A stretch of 64,000 nt of DNA. Source: Candidatus Accumulibacter aalborgensis (lineage in GTDB: Bacteria > Pseudomonadota > Gammaproteobacteria > Burkholderiales > Rhodocyclaceae). The stretch lies in contig NZ_FLQX01000146.1 of the NCBI RefSeq assembly GCF_900089955.1, forward strand, positions 62,001 through 126,000. The letters are read 5' to 3'. How positions within the stretch are numbered: position 1 is the first letter of the stretch; each line of letters opens with the position of its first letter. Made by a program: the position numbers and the translations under genes. Below are positions 56,763 to 63,958 of the stretch, one piece after another. Under the pieces are notes generated by a model, which was not told the origin of the DNA, made no database searches, and was given only the letters and a program-made list of their open reading frames with translations.

Positions 56763-57221
56763 ATGAGGCGATCGATTCACTCTTGCAGCCTGGTGGTGGG
56801 CAGCTTGCTGGTCGGCATGTCCGGCGTTGCCGATGCCCAGGCGCTGTTTCTGGCGCGGCGCGCGGTCGGACGCATCGAGCAGATGGCGCAGTCTGCGCCG
56901 AGCACTGGAGCCTCGTACGACACCGCGACGGTGATCGTCGAGGTGGCGCCGGACAAGGTTTTCGAGACCATCAAGCGCCTGCTGGCTCAGAACACCGAAG
57001 TCCGCGTGACGCGTAGCAATGACGCCAGGCGCTCGATCGAATTCACCGACGGAACGCAGATTGGCGGCATCCAGGTCAACCCGCTCAACGACAATCTGGC
57101 GCAGCTGATGGTGTCCACCGCGCATCCCGGCATCGCAACCTCGACCACGTCGATCATCGTGACGCGCATTCTGAACGTGTGCCGGGAACTGAACGTCGTT
57201 TGCCAGTTGCCCGATTCTTGA
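56763..57221 (+). CDS. Exported protein of unknown function
   Basis: A 152-residue protein with a signal peptide (SLVVGSLLVGMSGVADAQA), then an alpha/beta region (TVIVEVAPDKVFETIKRLLAQ) and FTDGTQIGGIQVNPLNDNLAQLMVS. The pattern of alternating strands and a helix recalls small START/Bet v1-like or lipid-sensing folds, but no family is recognised. GAGAGGAGG precedes ATG 56763. It probably acts in the periplasm. Confidence 0.65.
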   Translation: MRRSIHSCSLVVGSLLVGMSGVADAQALFLARRAVGRIEQMAQSAPSTGASYDTATVIVEVAPDKVFETIKRLLAQNTEVRVTRSNDARRSIEFTDGTQIGGIQVNPLNDNLAQLMVSTAHPGIATSTTSIIVTRILNVCRELNVVCQLPDS

Positions 57222-57235
57222 GCCTGCCGGCGGGT

Positions 57236-57535
57236 CAGAAAAGCGGAGACGCGCCAGCTTCCCGCTCGACCGGGTTCGCGCCGCTCGCCGTCAGCTTGTC
57301 GGCTGCGCTCACCCAGCCGCCACCCACCCATCGCCTTGTAGATGTTGACCGACGAGGCGAACAGCGACCCACGACTGGACGCCAGATTGAGTTCGGCCGG
57401 GAACAGGGTCCGCTCGGCCTGTTGCACTGTCGAATAGCCTGTGTAACCACCGTCGTACTGCAACCGGGCAAGACGCGCGTATTCGGTCAAGGCGACGACC
57501 GGCCGCTTCTCGTGCCGCCGGTCACCCTCGAACAG
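57236..57535 (-). pseudogene. NodT/OprM-type efflux outer-membrane protein, C-terminal remnant
   Basis: On the minus strand, from about 57535, the frame reads RPVVALTEYARLARLQYDGG and GYSTVQQAERTLFPAELNLA, the repeated helical text of TolC-superfamily efflux factors, up to NIYKAMGG. A shift near 57330 is needed to continue with GGWVSAADKLTASGANP, the usual NodT-family end. Nothing of the N-terminal two-thirds is present. A dead fragment. Confidence 0.75.
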
Positions 57536-57803
57536 ACCGCTAGAGGCAACTTCGGTCTTGCTTCAAGGCGGATCCCGAATCCCTGATCCGAGGTGATGTT
57601 GCCGTATTAGGCGTTGCACGAGGCACGATGACCGTTGCAGACGGGACTTGCGTCCAACCGCAGCAAACATCGCCGGACGAAACCTGACAGAAATGTAATC
57701 CGGAAGCCATGCTGCCGACTGGATCCGAAGTATAGACTGTGGATAGTCCGAGGTTATTGGACAACCAAGAGTCCATCCCGCTCAACCCTTGGAAGAAATC
57801 CCC

Positions 57804-58088
57804 ATGAAACCGCAATCGATCCTTTCGGCAGCTCTGTTTACCGCCATCGTCGCTTTTGCCGTTGGCGCGCAGGCCGCGTCTGATACGGATAAGGCCGCTG
57901 AAGGCAAGGATCCCGTTGCCGGTGCGCAAGCCCCCGCTGCCAGCGTGCAAGCCGAAAAGAAAGTAAGACCTCACTCTCACCTCGAGGAAAAAACCGGCGT
58001 GCCGCAGAAAGCACCGGAACCTCAGTTGAACAAGCCGAATTCGGCCAAGGACATGAGCAAGCACTATCATCCTCGGGACATGAAGTAA
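57804..58088 (+). CDS. Small exported protein of unknown function
   Basis: A 94-residue protein starting at ATG 57804: signal peptide (SILSAALFTAIVAFAVGAQAA) followed by a low-complexity Ala/Lys/Pro/His tail (KVRPHSHLEEKTGVPQKAPE; MSKHYHPRDMK). The histidines and methionines could bind metal, and a copper locus begins 2 kb away; this is only a suggestion. GAAGAAATCCCC upstream gives a weak ribosome binding site. Confidence 0.6.
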   Translation: MKPQSILSAALFTAIVAFAVGAQAASDTDKAAEGKDPVAGAQAPAASVQAEKKVRPHSHLEEKTGVPQKAPEPQLNKPNSAKDMSKHYHPRDMK

Positions 58089-58520
58089 GCGGGGCCATCA
58101 CGAGACCTCTTTCACGGGGGCCGCGGCTCGCCGACGATGAACAGTCAAAAGCAGGATGAACACGGCAACCGGTGCTCCTGTCGTCTGCTTGCAGAAGCTG
58201 TCGGCTGCAACCCGAAGACGATACGCTTTACCTTTTGTCAGGCGGTGTTGATGAAGCACTGGGCCGTTGAATGCAACCATGGCTGCCCTGATGCACCTGG
58301 GAAATCGCGGCGCAGCGTCAGTTTGCACGGCGTCGGACCGATCAACCTGATCAAGGCTATTCTGATCAAGAACAAGTGACCTGAAGGCCATGCCGCCAGT
58401 TGCAGGAATCGGCGATTCGCCACTCGTTCCGCCACCCTCGCACACCGGGCAGCATGGCGTCAGGCTGCCAGTGTAGAAACGCCAGGTGAGAGATTCGAGC
58501 AATCGTTTTCGACTGCAGAG
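58089..58520. other. Gene-poor stretch upstream of the FlgB-like fragment
   Basis: About 430 bases. Short frames occur on both strands (an 80-codon frame at 58137-58379 and a longer antisense frame), but neither shows family motifs, a good start or coding-like composition. No RNA or terminator was recognised. Confidence 0.35.
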
Positions 58521-58637
58521 ATGGATGTCGAACGATCCAAGTTTGCGGAGAATGCAGTGATGTACGAGTTTTCGCTGGATCGGGTCAGCGGCCATTTCAA
58601 GCACATGATGGAGATGCTGCAGAATCTGAAGGATTGA
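58521..58637 (+). CDS. FlgB C-terminal-like mini-ORF
   Basis: A 38-codon ORF (ATG 58521) reading MDVERSKFAENAVMYEFS, then LDRVSGHFKHMMEMLQNLKD. It aligns with the C-terminal end of flagellar rod protein FlgB, whose typical ending is TVDMDxERTxFADNxxxY...MMxVLQ. The rest of FlgB is absent: upstream the frame stays open but is not FlgB-like. The stop is one base from the ATG of the HD-GYP gene, so both should be cotranslated. It may be a relic of a flagellar operon or a retained helical peptide; no other flagellar gene is in the window. Confidence 0.6.
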   Translation: MDVERSKFAENAVMYEFSLDRVSGHFKHMMEMLQNLKD

Positions 58638-58638
58638 G

Positions 58639-59961
58639 ATGCCTGTTGGATTGCCGGACAGCCCTCGGCAACTACTCTGGCTCCTTGCCAGCAGACTCAG
58701 CGCTGCAGCACTCATTATCGGATTCGCGGCCGGTGGTGCTTTGTACCTGTTCGAAACTCGCCGCGCCGAGTTGGCCGCGCTGGAACGTGTGGCAGATAGC
58801 GCTCGCCATTTCGAATCGCCCGCCATGCAACTGGCCATCAATGCGAAAGCCCCCGAGGAACATGCTGCGCTCAGCCGCCTGCTGGATCGAACCCGGTTTT
58901 TCGGTATTCGCGTATTCAGCGCGGACAGAACGCTGATCTATGAGACCTGGGAGGACGTCCCCGCTGCTCTTATCGATGCCGCCAGATCCCGACAACATGA
59001 TTGGCCTGAACGGGGTCAAAGCCATCAAAACTGGGTCGAGGTTGCCGGCGAGCGACTGATTCGAGTCGTTCTGCCGTTAGTCGGAGAGGATGCGACGGTT
59101 GTGGGTTATCTGGAAGGCGTCAGCCGCCTCGACGAGCAGAGCTTGCAGGCGCAACGGGAGCAGATTCGCAATGGAGCCTTGACGGCGACCCTGTCGGTCC
59201 TGGCCACGGCGCTTCTGCTCTACCCGCTGCTGCTGGCGATGTTGCGGCAATCAAGCGCACTGTCCCGTCGTCTGCTCGACGCTAATCTCTCGCTGATACG
59301 TTCTCTGGGAAATGCCATCGCCAAGCGGGATTCGGACACCGATACCCACAACTACCGGGTAACGTTTTATGCGGTCGCTCTTGCCGAGGCGATGTGCGTG
59401 CCGGAAAAGGAGATCTCGGATCTGGTCGTTGGCGCATTCCTGCACGACGTGGGCAAGATCGGTATCCCGGACAACATTTTATTGAAACCCGGCAAGCTGA
59501 CTGCCGACGAGTTCGATGTCATGAAGACTCATCCTCTCCTGGGCATCGCAATCGTCGCGGACAACCCGTGGCTGGCGGGTGCGGCGCTGACCATTCGGAA
59601 TCATCACGAACATATTGACGGCACAGGCTATCCCGATGGCCTGCGCGGCGACGCGATTCCCCGTGCCGCCAGGATATTCGCAGTCGTCGATGTTTTCGAC
59701 GCACTGACCTCGGAACGACCCTACAAAAAGCCGATGGCTCTGGCCGAGGCACTGACCATCATCGCAAGGGATTCGGGTCGACATTTCGACCCGGAGGTCG
59801 TTGCGATCTTCAAGGAGATTGCTCCCGTCTTGTACGCCACGGCGGGTCAGGCCGGCAATACGGGATTGCGACAAGAGATGCAGGCGGTACTTTCCCGATA
59901 TTTCAGGACGGCAGCGGTCCCCGCAGGAGCCGCTTCACACCCCGGGGAGCCAGTTGATTAA
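58639..59961 (+). CDS. HD-GYP domain protein, probable cyclic-di-GMP phosphodiesterase
   Basis: A 440-residue membrane protein. Transmembrane helices lie at about 13-37 and 182-202, enclosing a periplasmic sensor region. The cytoplasmic HD-GYP domain is complete: HNYRVTFYAVALAE, FLHDVGKIGIPD (HD at 269-270), MKTHPLLG, HHEHIDGTGYPDGLRGD (GYP) and RIFAVVDVFDALTSERPYKK. It should hydrolyse c-di-GMP to pGpG/GMP. It follows the FlgB-like mini-ORF by one base, and its stop overlaps that of convergent copK. Confidence 0.9.
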   Translation: MPVGLPDSPRQLLWLLASRLSAAALIIGFAAGGALYLFETRRAELAALERVADSARHFESPAMQLAINAKAPEEHAALSRLLDRTRFFGIRVFSADRTLIYETWEDVPAALIDAARSRQHDWPERGQSHQNWVEVAGERLIRVVLPLVGEDATVVGYLEGVSRLDEQSLQAQREQIRNGALTATLSVLATALLLYPLLLAMLRQSSALSRRLLDANLSLIRSLGNAIAKRDSDTDTHNYRVTFYAVALAEAMCVPEKEISDLVVGAFLHDVGKIGIPDNILLKPGKLTADEFDVMKTHPLLGIAIVADNPWLAGAALTIRNHHEHIDGTGYPDGLRGDAIPRAARIFAVVDVFDALTSERPYKKPMALAEALTIIARDSGRHFDPEVVAIFKEIAPVLYATAGQAGNTGLRQEMQAVLSRYFRTAAVPAGAASHPGEPVD

Positions 59962-60251
59962 TGCCCTCCGCCTCGGGTATCCTGTTTGAGCAGGGAATCG
60001 AGACGGCTGACCTCGTCGCCATGCATGATGATCTTCTGGCCATCCTTGGTTTCCATGACCACATCCTGATCCATGCGTTTGGCGCGGCCGGACTTGTCTT
60101 CCATGGCCATTTTGCCGCCCTTGAAGAGATAGACGGTCGAACCGTCTTTCAGTTCGATGACCTTCTCCGCTTGATCGCGGGCGGCATCACTGGCGAATGC
60201 GGAAGCGGCAACGGCACTCATTGCGACAACCATCAACAGTTTTTTCAACAT
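59958..60251 (-). CDS. copK: CopK-family periplasmic copper-binding protein, copy 1
   Basis: A 97-residue CopK-like protein: signal peptide ending about SAFA-SDA, then EKVIELKDGSTVYLFKGGKMAMEDKSG and VVMETKDGQKIIMHGDEV, matching the beta-sandwich and methionine-rich copper site of Cupriavidus CopK. It binds Cu(I)/Cu(II) in the periplasm. The second copy at 62052-62339 is about 85% identical by eye. The convergent HD-GYP stop overlaps this stop (TTAA). Confidence 0.88.
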   Translation of the reverse strand: MLKKLLMVVAMSAVAASAFASDAARDQAEKVIELKDGSTVYLFKGGKMAMEDKSGRAKRMDQDVVMETKDGQKIIMHGDEVSRLDSLLKQDTRGGGH

Positions 60252-60354
60252 TTTCTTTCTCCTTGATTTGAATTGATTGAACCTGCATTACAGATGCTAC
60301 TCTCGGCGACCTTACAGTTTCTGAACCGGACGATGACATTTGCGTCATCACACT

Positions 60355-60371
60355 GTAATCTCTCTGTCAGC
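60355..60371 (-). promoter_or_regulatory. Metal-locus 17-bp motif, site 1 (upstream of copK copy 1)
   Basis: GTAATCTCTCTGTCAGC on the plus strand, at the czcE stop and about 105 bases upstream of copK copy 1. A 5-bp palindrome, ATGAC/GTCAT (60333-60348), and TTACAG words lie between it and copK. It fits the five-site consensus GTAATYNNNCNGTCAGC. Confidence 0.55.
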
Positions 60372-60774
60372 CTCCCTGAGAGGCAGGGTTCTCGGCTACA
60401 TAAACCGTTACCCCATCAGCGCCAGAGATAATCTTGGAGAGCGGGAACGGCGCGGTTCCGAGCGTATCGAACTTCCAGGTGACGCTCTTGCCGCCCACGT
60501 CAATTCTGACGGTCTCAAGACGTGAGACATTGATATGTTTGGTGCCACTGTCGACGTTGAACACCCGACCAGCGACCCCCGACGCTACGTAACCGTAAGG
60601 GGCAAGCTGACTGGCGGTCGGCTGGCTCCTGGATTCCGCGACGTGCGAAAGCCAGTGTGCGCTTCCTGCTTCAGAGTATCCTCCTTCAGAGTAGTCTGTG
60701 TGGGCAAAAGCAGTCGTTGCGCCTGCCGCACTCAAGGCGGCGATCAGGGCGATTTGCGTAAAATGGGTCTTCAT
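60367..60774 (-). CDS. CzcE-like periplasmic heavy-metal protein
   Basis: A 135-residue protein, ATG 60774 behind AAGGAG. Signal peptide (IALIAALSAAGATTAFA) is followed by a His/Glu-rich N-terminus (HTDYSEGGYSEAGSAHW) and the CzcE core: GRVFNVDSGTKHINVSRLET and VGGKSVTWKFDTLGTAPFPL, ending in GVTVYVAENP. CzcE of Cupriavidus binds copper in the periplasm. It is read leftward toward copK copy 1, likely a two-gene unit. Two degraded copies lie at 61663 and 62455. Confidence 0.85.
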   Translation of the reverse strand: MKTHFTQIALIAALSAAGATTAFAHTDYSEGGYSEAGSAHWLSHVAESRSQPTASQLAPYGYVASGVAGRVFNVDSGTKHINVSRLETVRIDVGGKSVTWKFDTLGTAPFPLSKIISGADGVTVYVAENPASQGG

Positions 60775-60862
60775 GGTTTTCTCCTTGTGACATCGGGTTG
60801 ATCGCACCGGACAGTTCTCGTCCGACGGTGATGTCATCTTAGGAGTCGCATGCCAACAGAAC

Positions 60863-60879
60863 GCTGACCGGGGAATTAC
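60863..60879 (-). promoter_or_regulatory. Metal-locus 17-bp motif, site 5 (upstream of czcE)
   Basis: On the minus strand GTAATTCCCCGGTCAGC, about 90 bases upstream of the czcE-like start and in the same orientation as transcription. Position, length and spacing match the other four sites. Confidence 0.55.
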
Positions 60880-60992
60880 ATCCTGGTCAGGCATTCGTAG
60901 TCACCAGGATGGTCGAGCAGATTTTTGCAGGAAACGTGTTCAATCTGGTCTTGGCTCCAGGCGATTGGTGCGGTAACCGAAGTCACATCGGC

Positions 60993-61424
60993 TTACTCAC
61001 CACGGAACTTGACTTCCTTTCCATCGAGGGACACGCAAACTCCATCCGGGGCTTCATACGCTCGCCATGCCAGTACGCATTGCATCGTTGTACCGTCCTC
61101 GGCACGCAACTCGGGCTTCGCAGAGTACCGATAGTGCTCAGGATCTGTTCCTGTAGAAACCCTATCGTAGTGCTTGCTGCCAAATCCGTACTGTTCCCGA
61201 AGTTCGCCCAGGTTCTGGCTTCGGCTGATGGCAAATCCACGAGATTCAAATCGTTTCCCGCCAAATTCCAGGAACATGGTCGCATCAGTCACTCCTCCGT
61301 GGGTGATCGACCCAACGGCGCGTCCCGACCCATTCCCTGACACGAGCCGATGGGATTGCCCGGCGCATCCGTAAAGCGTGACGGATGCCAGAAAAACAGT
61401 TGCAAATTTCGTTAATGCATTCAT
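60993..61424 (-). CDS. Lipoprotein of unknown function in the copper locus
   Basis: A 143-residue lipoprotein: ATG 61424, leader MNALTKFATVFLASVTLYGC with a lipobox cysteine at residue 20. The mature part has SGRAVGSITHGGVTDATMFL and SHYDRV-type text (GSKHYDRVSTGTDPEHYRY), one later cysteine pair and FRGE end. No family was recognised. It lies between the intact czcE and a czcE pseudogene, all leftward, so a role in metal stress is plausible but unproved. Confidence 0.68.
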   Translation of the reverse strand: MNALTKFATVFLASVTLYGCAGQSHRLVSGNGSGRAVGSITHGGVTDATMFLEFGGKRFESRGFAISRSQNLGELREQYGFGSKHYDRVSTGTDPEHYRYSAKPELRAEDGTTMQCVLAWRAYEAPDGVCVSLDGKEVKFRGE

Positions 61425-61650
61425 ATAGACTCCTCGCTTCAAAGCAAAGCGAACCGCCCCTGCCGGCTTCCAGGTCAGCGTGGGCAATGCACCAAACTGG
61501 GCTGCCCCGCCTGTCTTGTATTAGCAGAATGGCGAACACAAGAGTGGCTGAGGTTTCTGGGCTAACGGGACATCCTCCACAGATACTACGGTCGGCTGTC
61601 GGCAACCTGGCGGTTTCCGAACTGTGAGATGATACTTGTGTCACCTCACA

Positions 61651-61667
61651 GTAATCCACCTGTCAGC
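61651..61667 (-). promoter_or_regulatory. Metal-locus 17-bp motif, site 2
   Basis: GTAATCCACCTGTCAGC on the plus strand at the stop codon of the second czcE-like copy, about 230 bases upstream of the lipoprotein start. Same layout as sites 1 and 3. Confidence 0.5.
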
Positions 61668-61975
61668 CTCCCCGATAGGCCCGGTGTTCGGTCATATGCA
61701 CCGTAATCCCCTCAGCCACGGCGACATTCTTGGAAAGCGGGGACGAGGTGGTCCCGAACGTGTCCAAGGTCCATGTAATGCTTCTGCCGTCCAGATCGAC
61801 CTGGACGGTTTCGAGACGCGTGCCCTTCCGATAGCTGCTGCCGCTGTCGACGCTCAACACACGCACAGCAACTCAGGACGTTGCGGACCCGTACCGGCGA
61901 GTTTATCGGCAGTCGGTTGGCGCTTGGATTCCGTGACGTGCGAAAGCGAGAGTGCGCTTCCTGTTTCACCGTGCT
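61663..61975 (-). pseudogene. CzcE-like pseudogene, copy 2
   Basis: The C-terminal part reads RVLSVDSGSSYRKGTRLET, DLDGRSITWTLDTFGTTSSP and ends YRGG, paralogous to the intact czcE-like gene. The upstream part (ETGSALSLSHVTESKRQPTA) lies in another frame and runs into a stop near 61860, so an indel is required. The signal peptide is missing. Confidence 0.8.
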
Positions 61976-62051
61976 TGAAGGGTCCGGCCCATTCCTTCAA
62001 GACGGAAACGGCTCCCCAAGGAGCCCCTTTGCGCTCAGGTGGGCTGGTTGT

Positions 62052-62339
62052 TCAGCCTCCCGAGTGCCCCTGTTTGATCAGGGAATCAAGGCGCATGACC
62101 TCGTCGCCGTACATCATGATCTTCTGGCCATCCTTGGTTTCCATCACCACACCCTTGTCCATGCGCTTGGCGCGGCCGGACTTGTCTTCCATGGCCATTT
62201 TGCCGTCCTTGAAGAGATAGATGGTCGAACCGTCTTTCAGTTCGATGACCTTCTCCGCTTGGGCACGGCCGGCATCACTGGCGAAAGCGGTAGCGGCAAC
62301 GGCGCTCATCGCCGCAACCATCAACAGTTTTTTCAACAT
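62052..62339 (-). CDS. copK: CopK-family periplasmic copper-binding protein, copy 2
   Basis: A 95-residue protein nearly identical to copy 1: MLKKLLMVAAMSAVAATAFA signal, then EKVIELKDGSTIYLFKDGKM and VVMETKDGQKIMMYGDEV. AAGGAGAG precedes ATG 62339. The upstream 120 bases also resemble those of copy 1, including the palindrome ATGACATTTGCGTCAT and a site of the 17-bp motif, so the duplication included the promoter. Confidence 0.88.
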   Translation of the reverse strand: MLKKLLMVAAMSAVAATAFASDAGRAQAEKVIELKDGSTIYLFKDGKMAMEDKSGRAKRMDKGVVMETKDGQKIMMYGDEVMRLDSLIKQGHSGG

Positions 62340-62442
62340 CTTCTCTCTCCTTGAATAAATTGAATTGAACCTACATTACAGATGCTACTCTCTGCAGCCT
62401 TACAGTTTCCGAACCGGGGGATGACATTTGCGTCATTACCCG

Positions 62443-62459
62443 GTAATCTGTCTGTCAGC
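62443..62459 (-). promoter_or_regulatory. Metal-locus 17-bp motif, site 3 (upstream of copK copy 2)
   Basis: GTAATCTGTCTGTCAGC on the plus strand, about 105 bases upstream of copK copy 2, in the same relative position as site 1. Confidence 0.55.
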
Positions 62460-62620
62460 CTCGCTGGTAGGCTGGATTCTCGGCTACATGAACCGTAATG
62501 CCCTCAGCCCGGGGAACAATCCAAGCGGGAACGGCGCGGTTCCGAACATTCGAACTTCTAGGTGCTCTTGCCGCCCACGTCGATCGGCACGGTTTCGAGA
62601 CGTGAGACATTCAGGCTTCT
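62455..62620 (-). pseudogene. CzcE-like pseudogene, copy 3 (remnant)
   Basis: Short pieces of the czcE C-terminus survive in several frames: the nucleotides encoding LETV-IDVGGK, the GTAPFPLG piece and the AENPAYQ-like end. Stops and indels interrupt all frames. The remnant precedes copK copy 2 just as the intact gene precedes copK copy 1. Confidence 0.7.
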
Positions 62621-62648
62621 GCCTCCGTATCACCCACCAGCGAAGCAG

Positions 62649-62676
62649 ATTACAGATTTGTAATTTTTCAGTCAGC
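62649..62676 (+). promoter_or_regulatory. Metal-locus 17-bp motif, site 4, with ATTACA/TGTAAT palindrome
   Basis: ATTACAGATTTGTAAT (62649-62664) is a near-perfect palindrome of the cus/cop-box kind and runs into GTAATTTTTCAGTCAGC (62660-62676). It lies about 60 bases upstream of the efflux gene start in the direction of its transcription. Confidence 0.6.
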
Positions 62677-62737
62677 TTTCTGTAGGTCAGCATCCGGCAA
62701 CATCGCTCCCATCAGTGATTGACGATGGGCGCTTCCG

Positions 62738-63958
62738 ATGCATGGTTATCCGCTTGAGGTGAAGGCAGGGCTGGCGGTCACCCTCCTGACCTTGCTGCTT
62801 GCTGCGGCAACTCCCGCGCAGGCGGAAACCTTGCGCGAGGTGTTCGAGAGAGCGTGGGCGAATTCCCCACAGGGGCGAACGGCTGAGGCGAAACGGGACG
62901 AAGTCGCCGCCAGCCGAACGGTGGCCGAATCCTGGGTTCCTGCCGCTCCGAAGATCGACGCTTTTCACCGGACAGACCGCTGGAACAGTGATCTGGGTAA
63001 CCAGGAGAGCGAAATCGGCATTTCCATTCCGCTCTGGCTGCCTGGACAAAAGGCTGCGCGCAGGAGCCTTGCCGAGGCCGACGGCGAAGAGAACGAAGGC
63101 GATATCCAGGCGACACGGCTCGCTGTCGCCGGTGAACTGCGCAGAGCGCTGTGGACGCTGGTCATGGCCAGGAGTGAAGCCGAGATTGCCGCAGAGCGCC
63201 TGAAAACCGCGTTAGGACTCGAAGCGGATGTCGGCAGGCGGCTCAAAGTGGGGGAAATTGCCCGCTCCGACCTGCTGCTCGCCCGGCAGGAAACCGCCAG
63301 CGCGCGCGCAGCCGCTGCCGACGCCCAACTCGGAGCAGTCCGCAGCCTGCAACGCTACCGTGTGCTGACCGGCACTGACCGCCTGCCGGATGATCCGCTG
63401 GAGCCGCTTGCCGGGGCAGACAATCGGCCTGTCGATCCCCGCATCGCCGCCGGCCAGGCGGTTATCGAGCGCGCCCGCGCGGCCCTCAAAGTGGCTCAGG
63501 AATCGCGCCGCGAGGCGCCGAGTGTCGGTCTGCTGTATCGCCGCGATCGCGACGTATCCGGTGCCACGCCGCGCGACAGCATTGGTTTTGCCATCAGCAT
63601 CCCGCTGGCCGTCGAGGTGCGCAATGCGCCCCTCATGGCCAGCGCCAACACGACGCTGATCGAGGCCGAAGCCCGCTATCGACGGCTGCTCGCCGAAGTC
63701 GATGCCGAGCTGCGCGAAGCCGAAGCGCAGCTCGAATCGGCCGCTCTCGGCGCGGTGCTCGCGGTCGACCGCGAACAAGCGGCGGTGGAGCGCCTGGCGC
63801 TGATGCGCCGCTCGTTCGAGCTTGGCGAAACCTCGCTCGTCGAGCTGCTGCGCGCCCAGTCGCAGACCACCGAGGCGCGCATCGAGGGGGTCCGCAGCCG
63901 TTCCCGACTCTCCGCCGCGCAGGCCAATCTGAACCAGGCTCGAGGAATCACTCCGTGA
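62738..63958 (+). CDS. TolC-family outer-membrane efflux protein (CzcC/CusC-like)
   Basis: A 406-residue outer-membrane factor: signal peptide (AGLAVTLLTLLLAAATPAQA), then the duplicated helical hairpins of the TolC fold (TLREVFERAWANSPQGRTAE; RRLKVGEIARSDLLLARQET; RRSFELGETSLVELLRAQSQ). It should form the outer channel of a heavy-metal RND pump; the CzcC-like class is suggested by its short length and copper context. ATG 62738 is used; GTG 62759 is possible. The next gene begins in the final GTGA. Confidence 0.85.
   Translation: MHGYPLEVKAGLAVTLLTLLLAAATPAQAETLREVFERAWANSPQGRTAEAKRDEVAASRTVAESWVPAAPKIDAFHRTDRWNSDLGNQESEIGISIPLWLPGQKAARRSLAEADGEENEGDIQATRLAVAGELRRALWTLVMARSEAEIAAERLKTALGLEADVGRRLKVGEIARSDLLLARQETASARAAAADAQLGAVRSLQRYRVLTGTDRLPDDPLEPLAGADNRPVDPRIAAGQAVIERARAALKVAQESRREAPSVGLLYRRDRDVSGATPRDSIGFAISIPLAVEVRNAPLMASANTTLIEAEARYRRLLAEVDAELREAEAQLESAALGAVLAVDREQAAVERLALMRRSFELGETSLVELLRAQSQTTEARIEGVRSRSRLSAAQANLNQARGITP

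Noticed and set aside
58137-58379. An 80-codon plus-strand frame (MNSQKQDEHGNRC...)
   Set aside because: No conserved family, no ribosome binding site, and unconvincing composition; left in the gene-poor stretch.
58098-58841. A 247-codon antisense frame across the FlgB-like fragment and HD-GYP start
   Set aside because: It covers the conserved HD-GYP N-terminus and has no recognisable motif or start signal.
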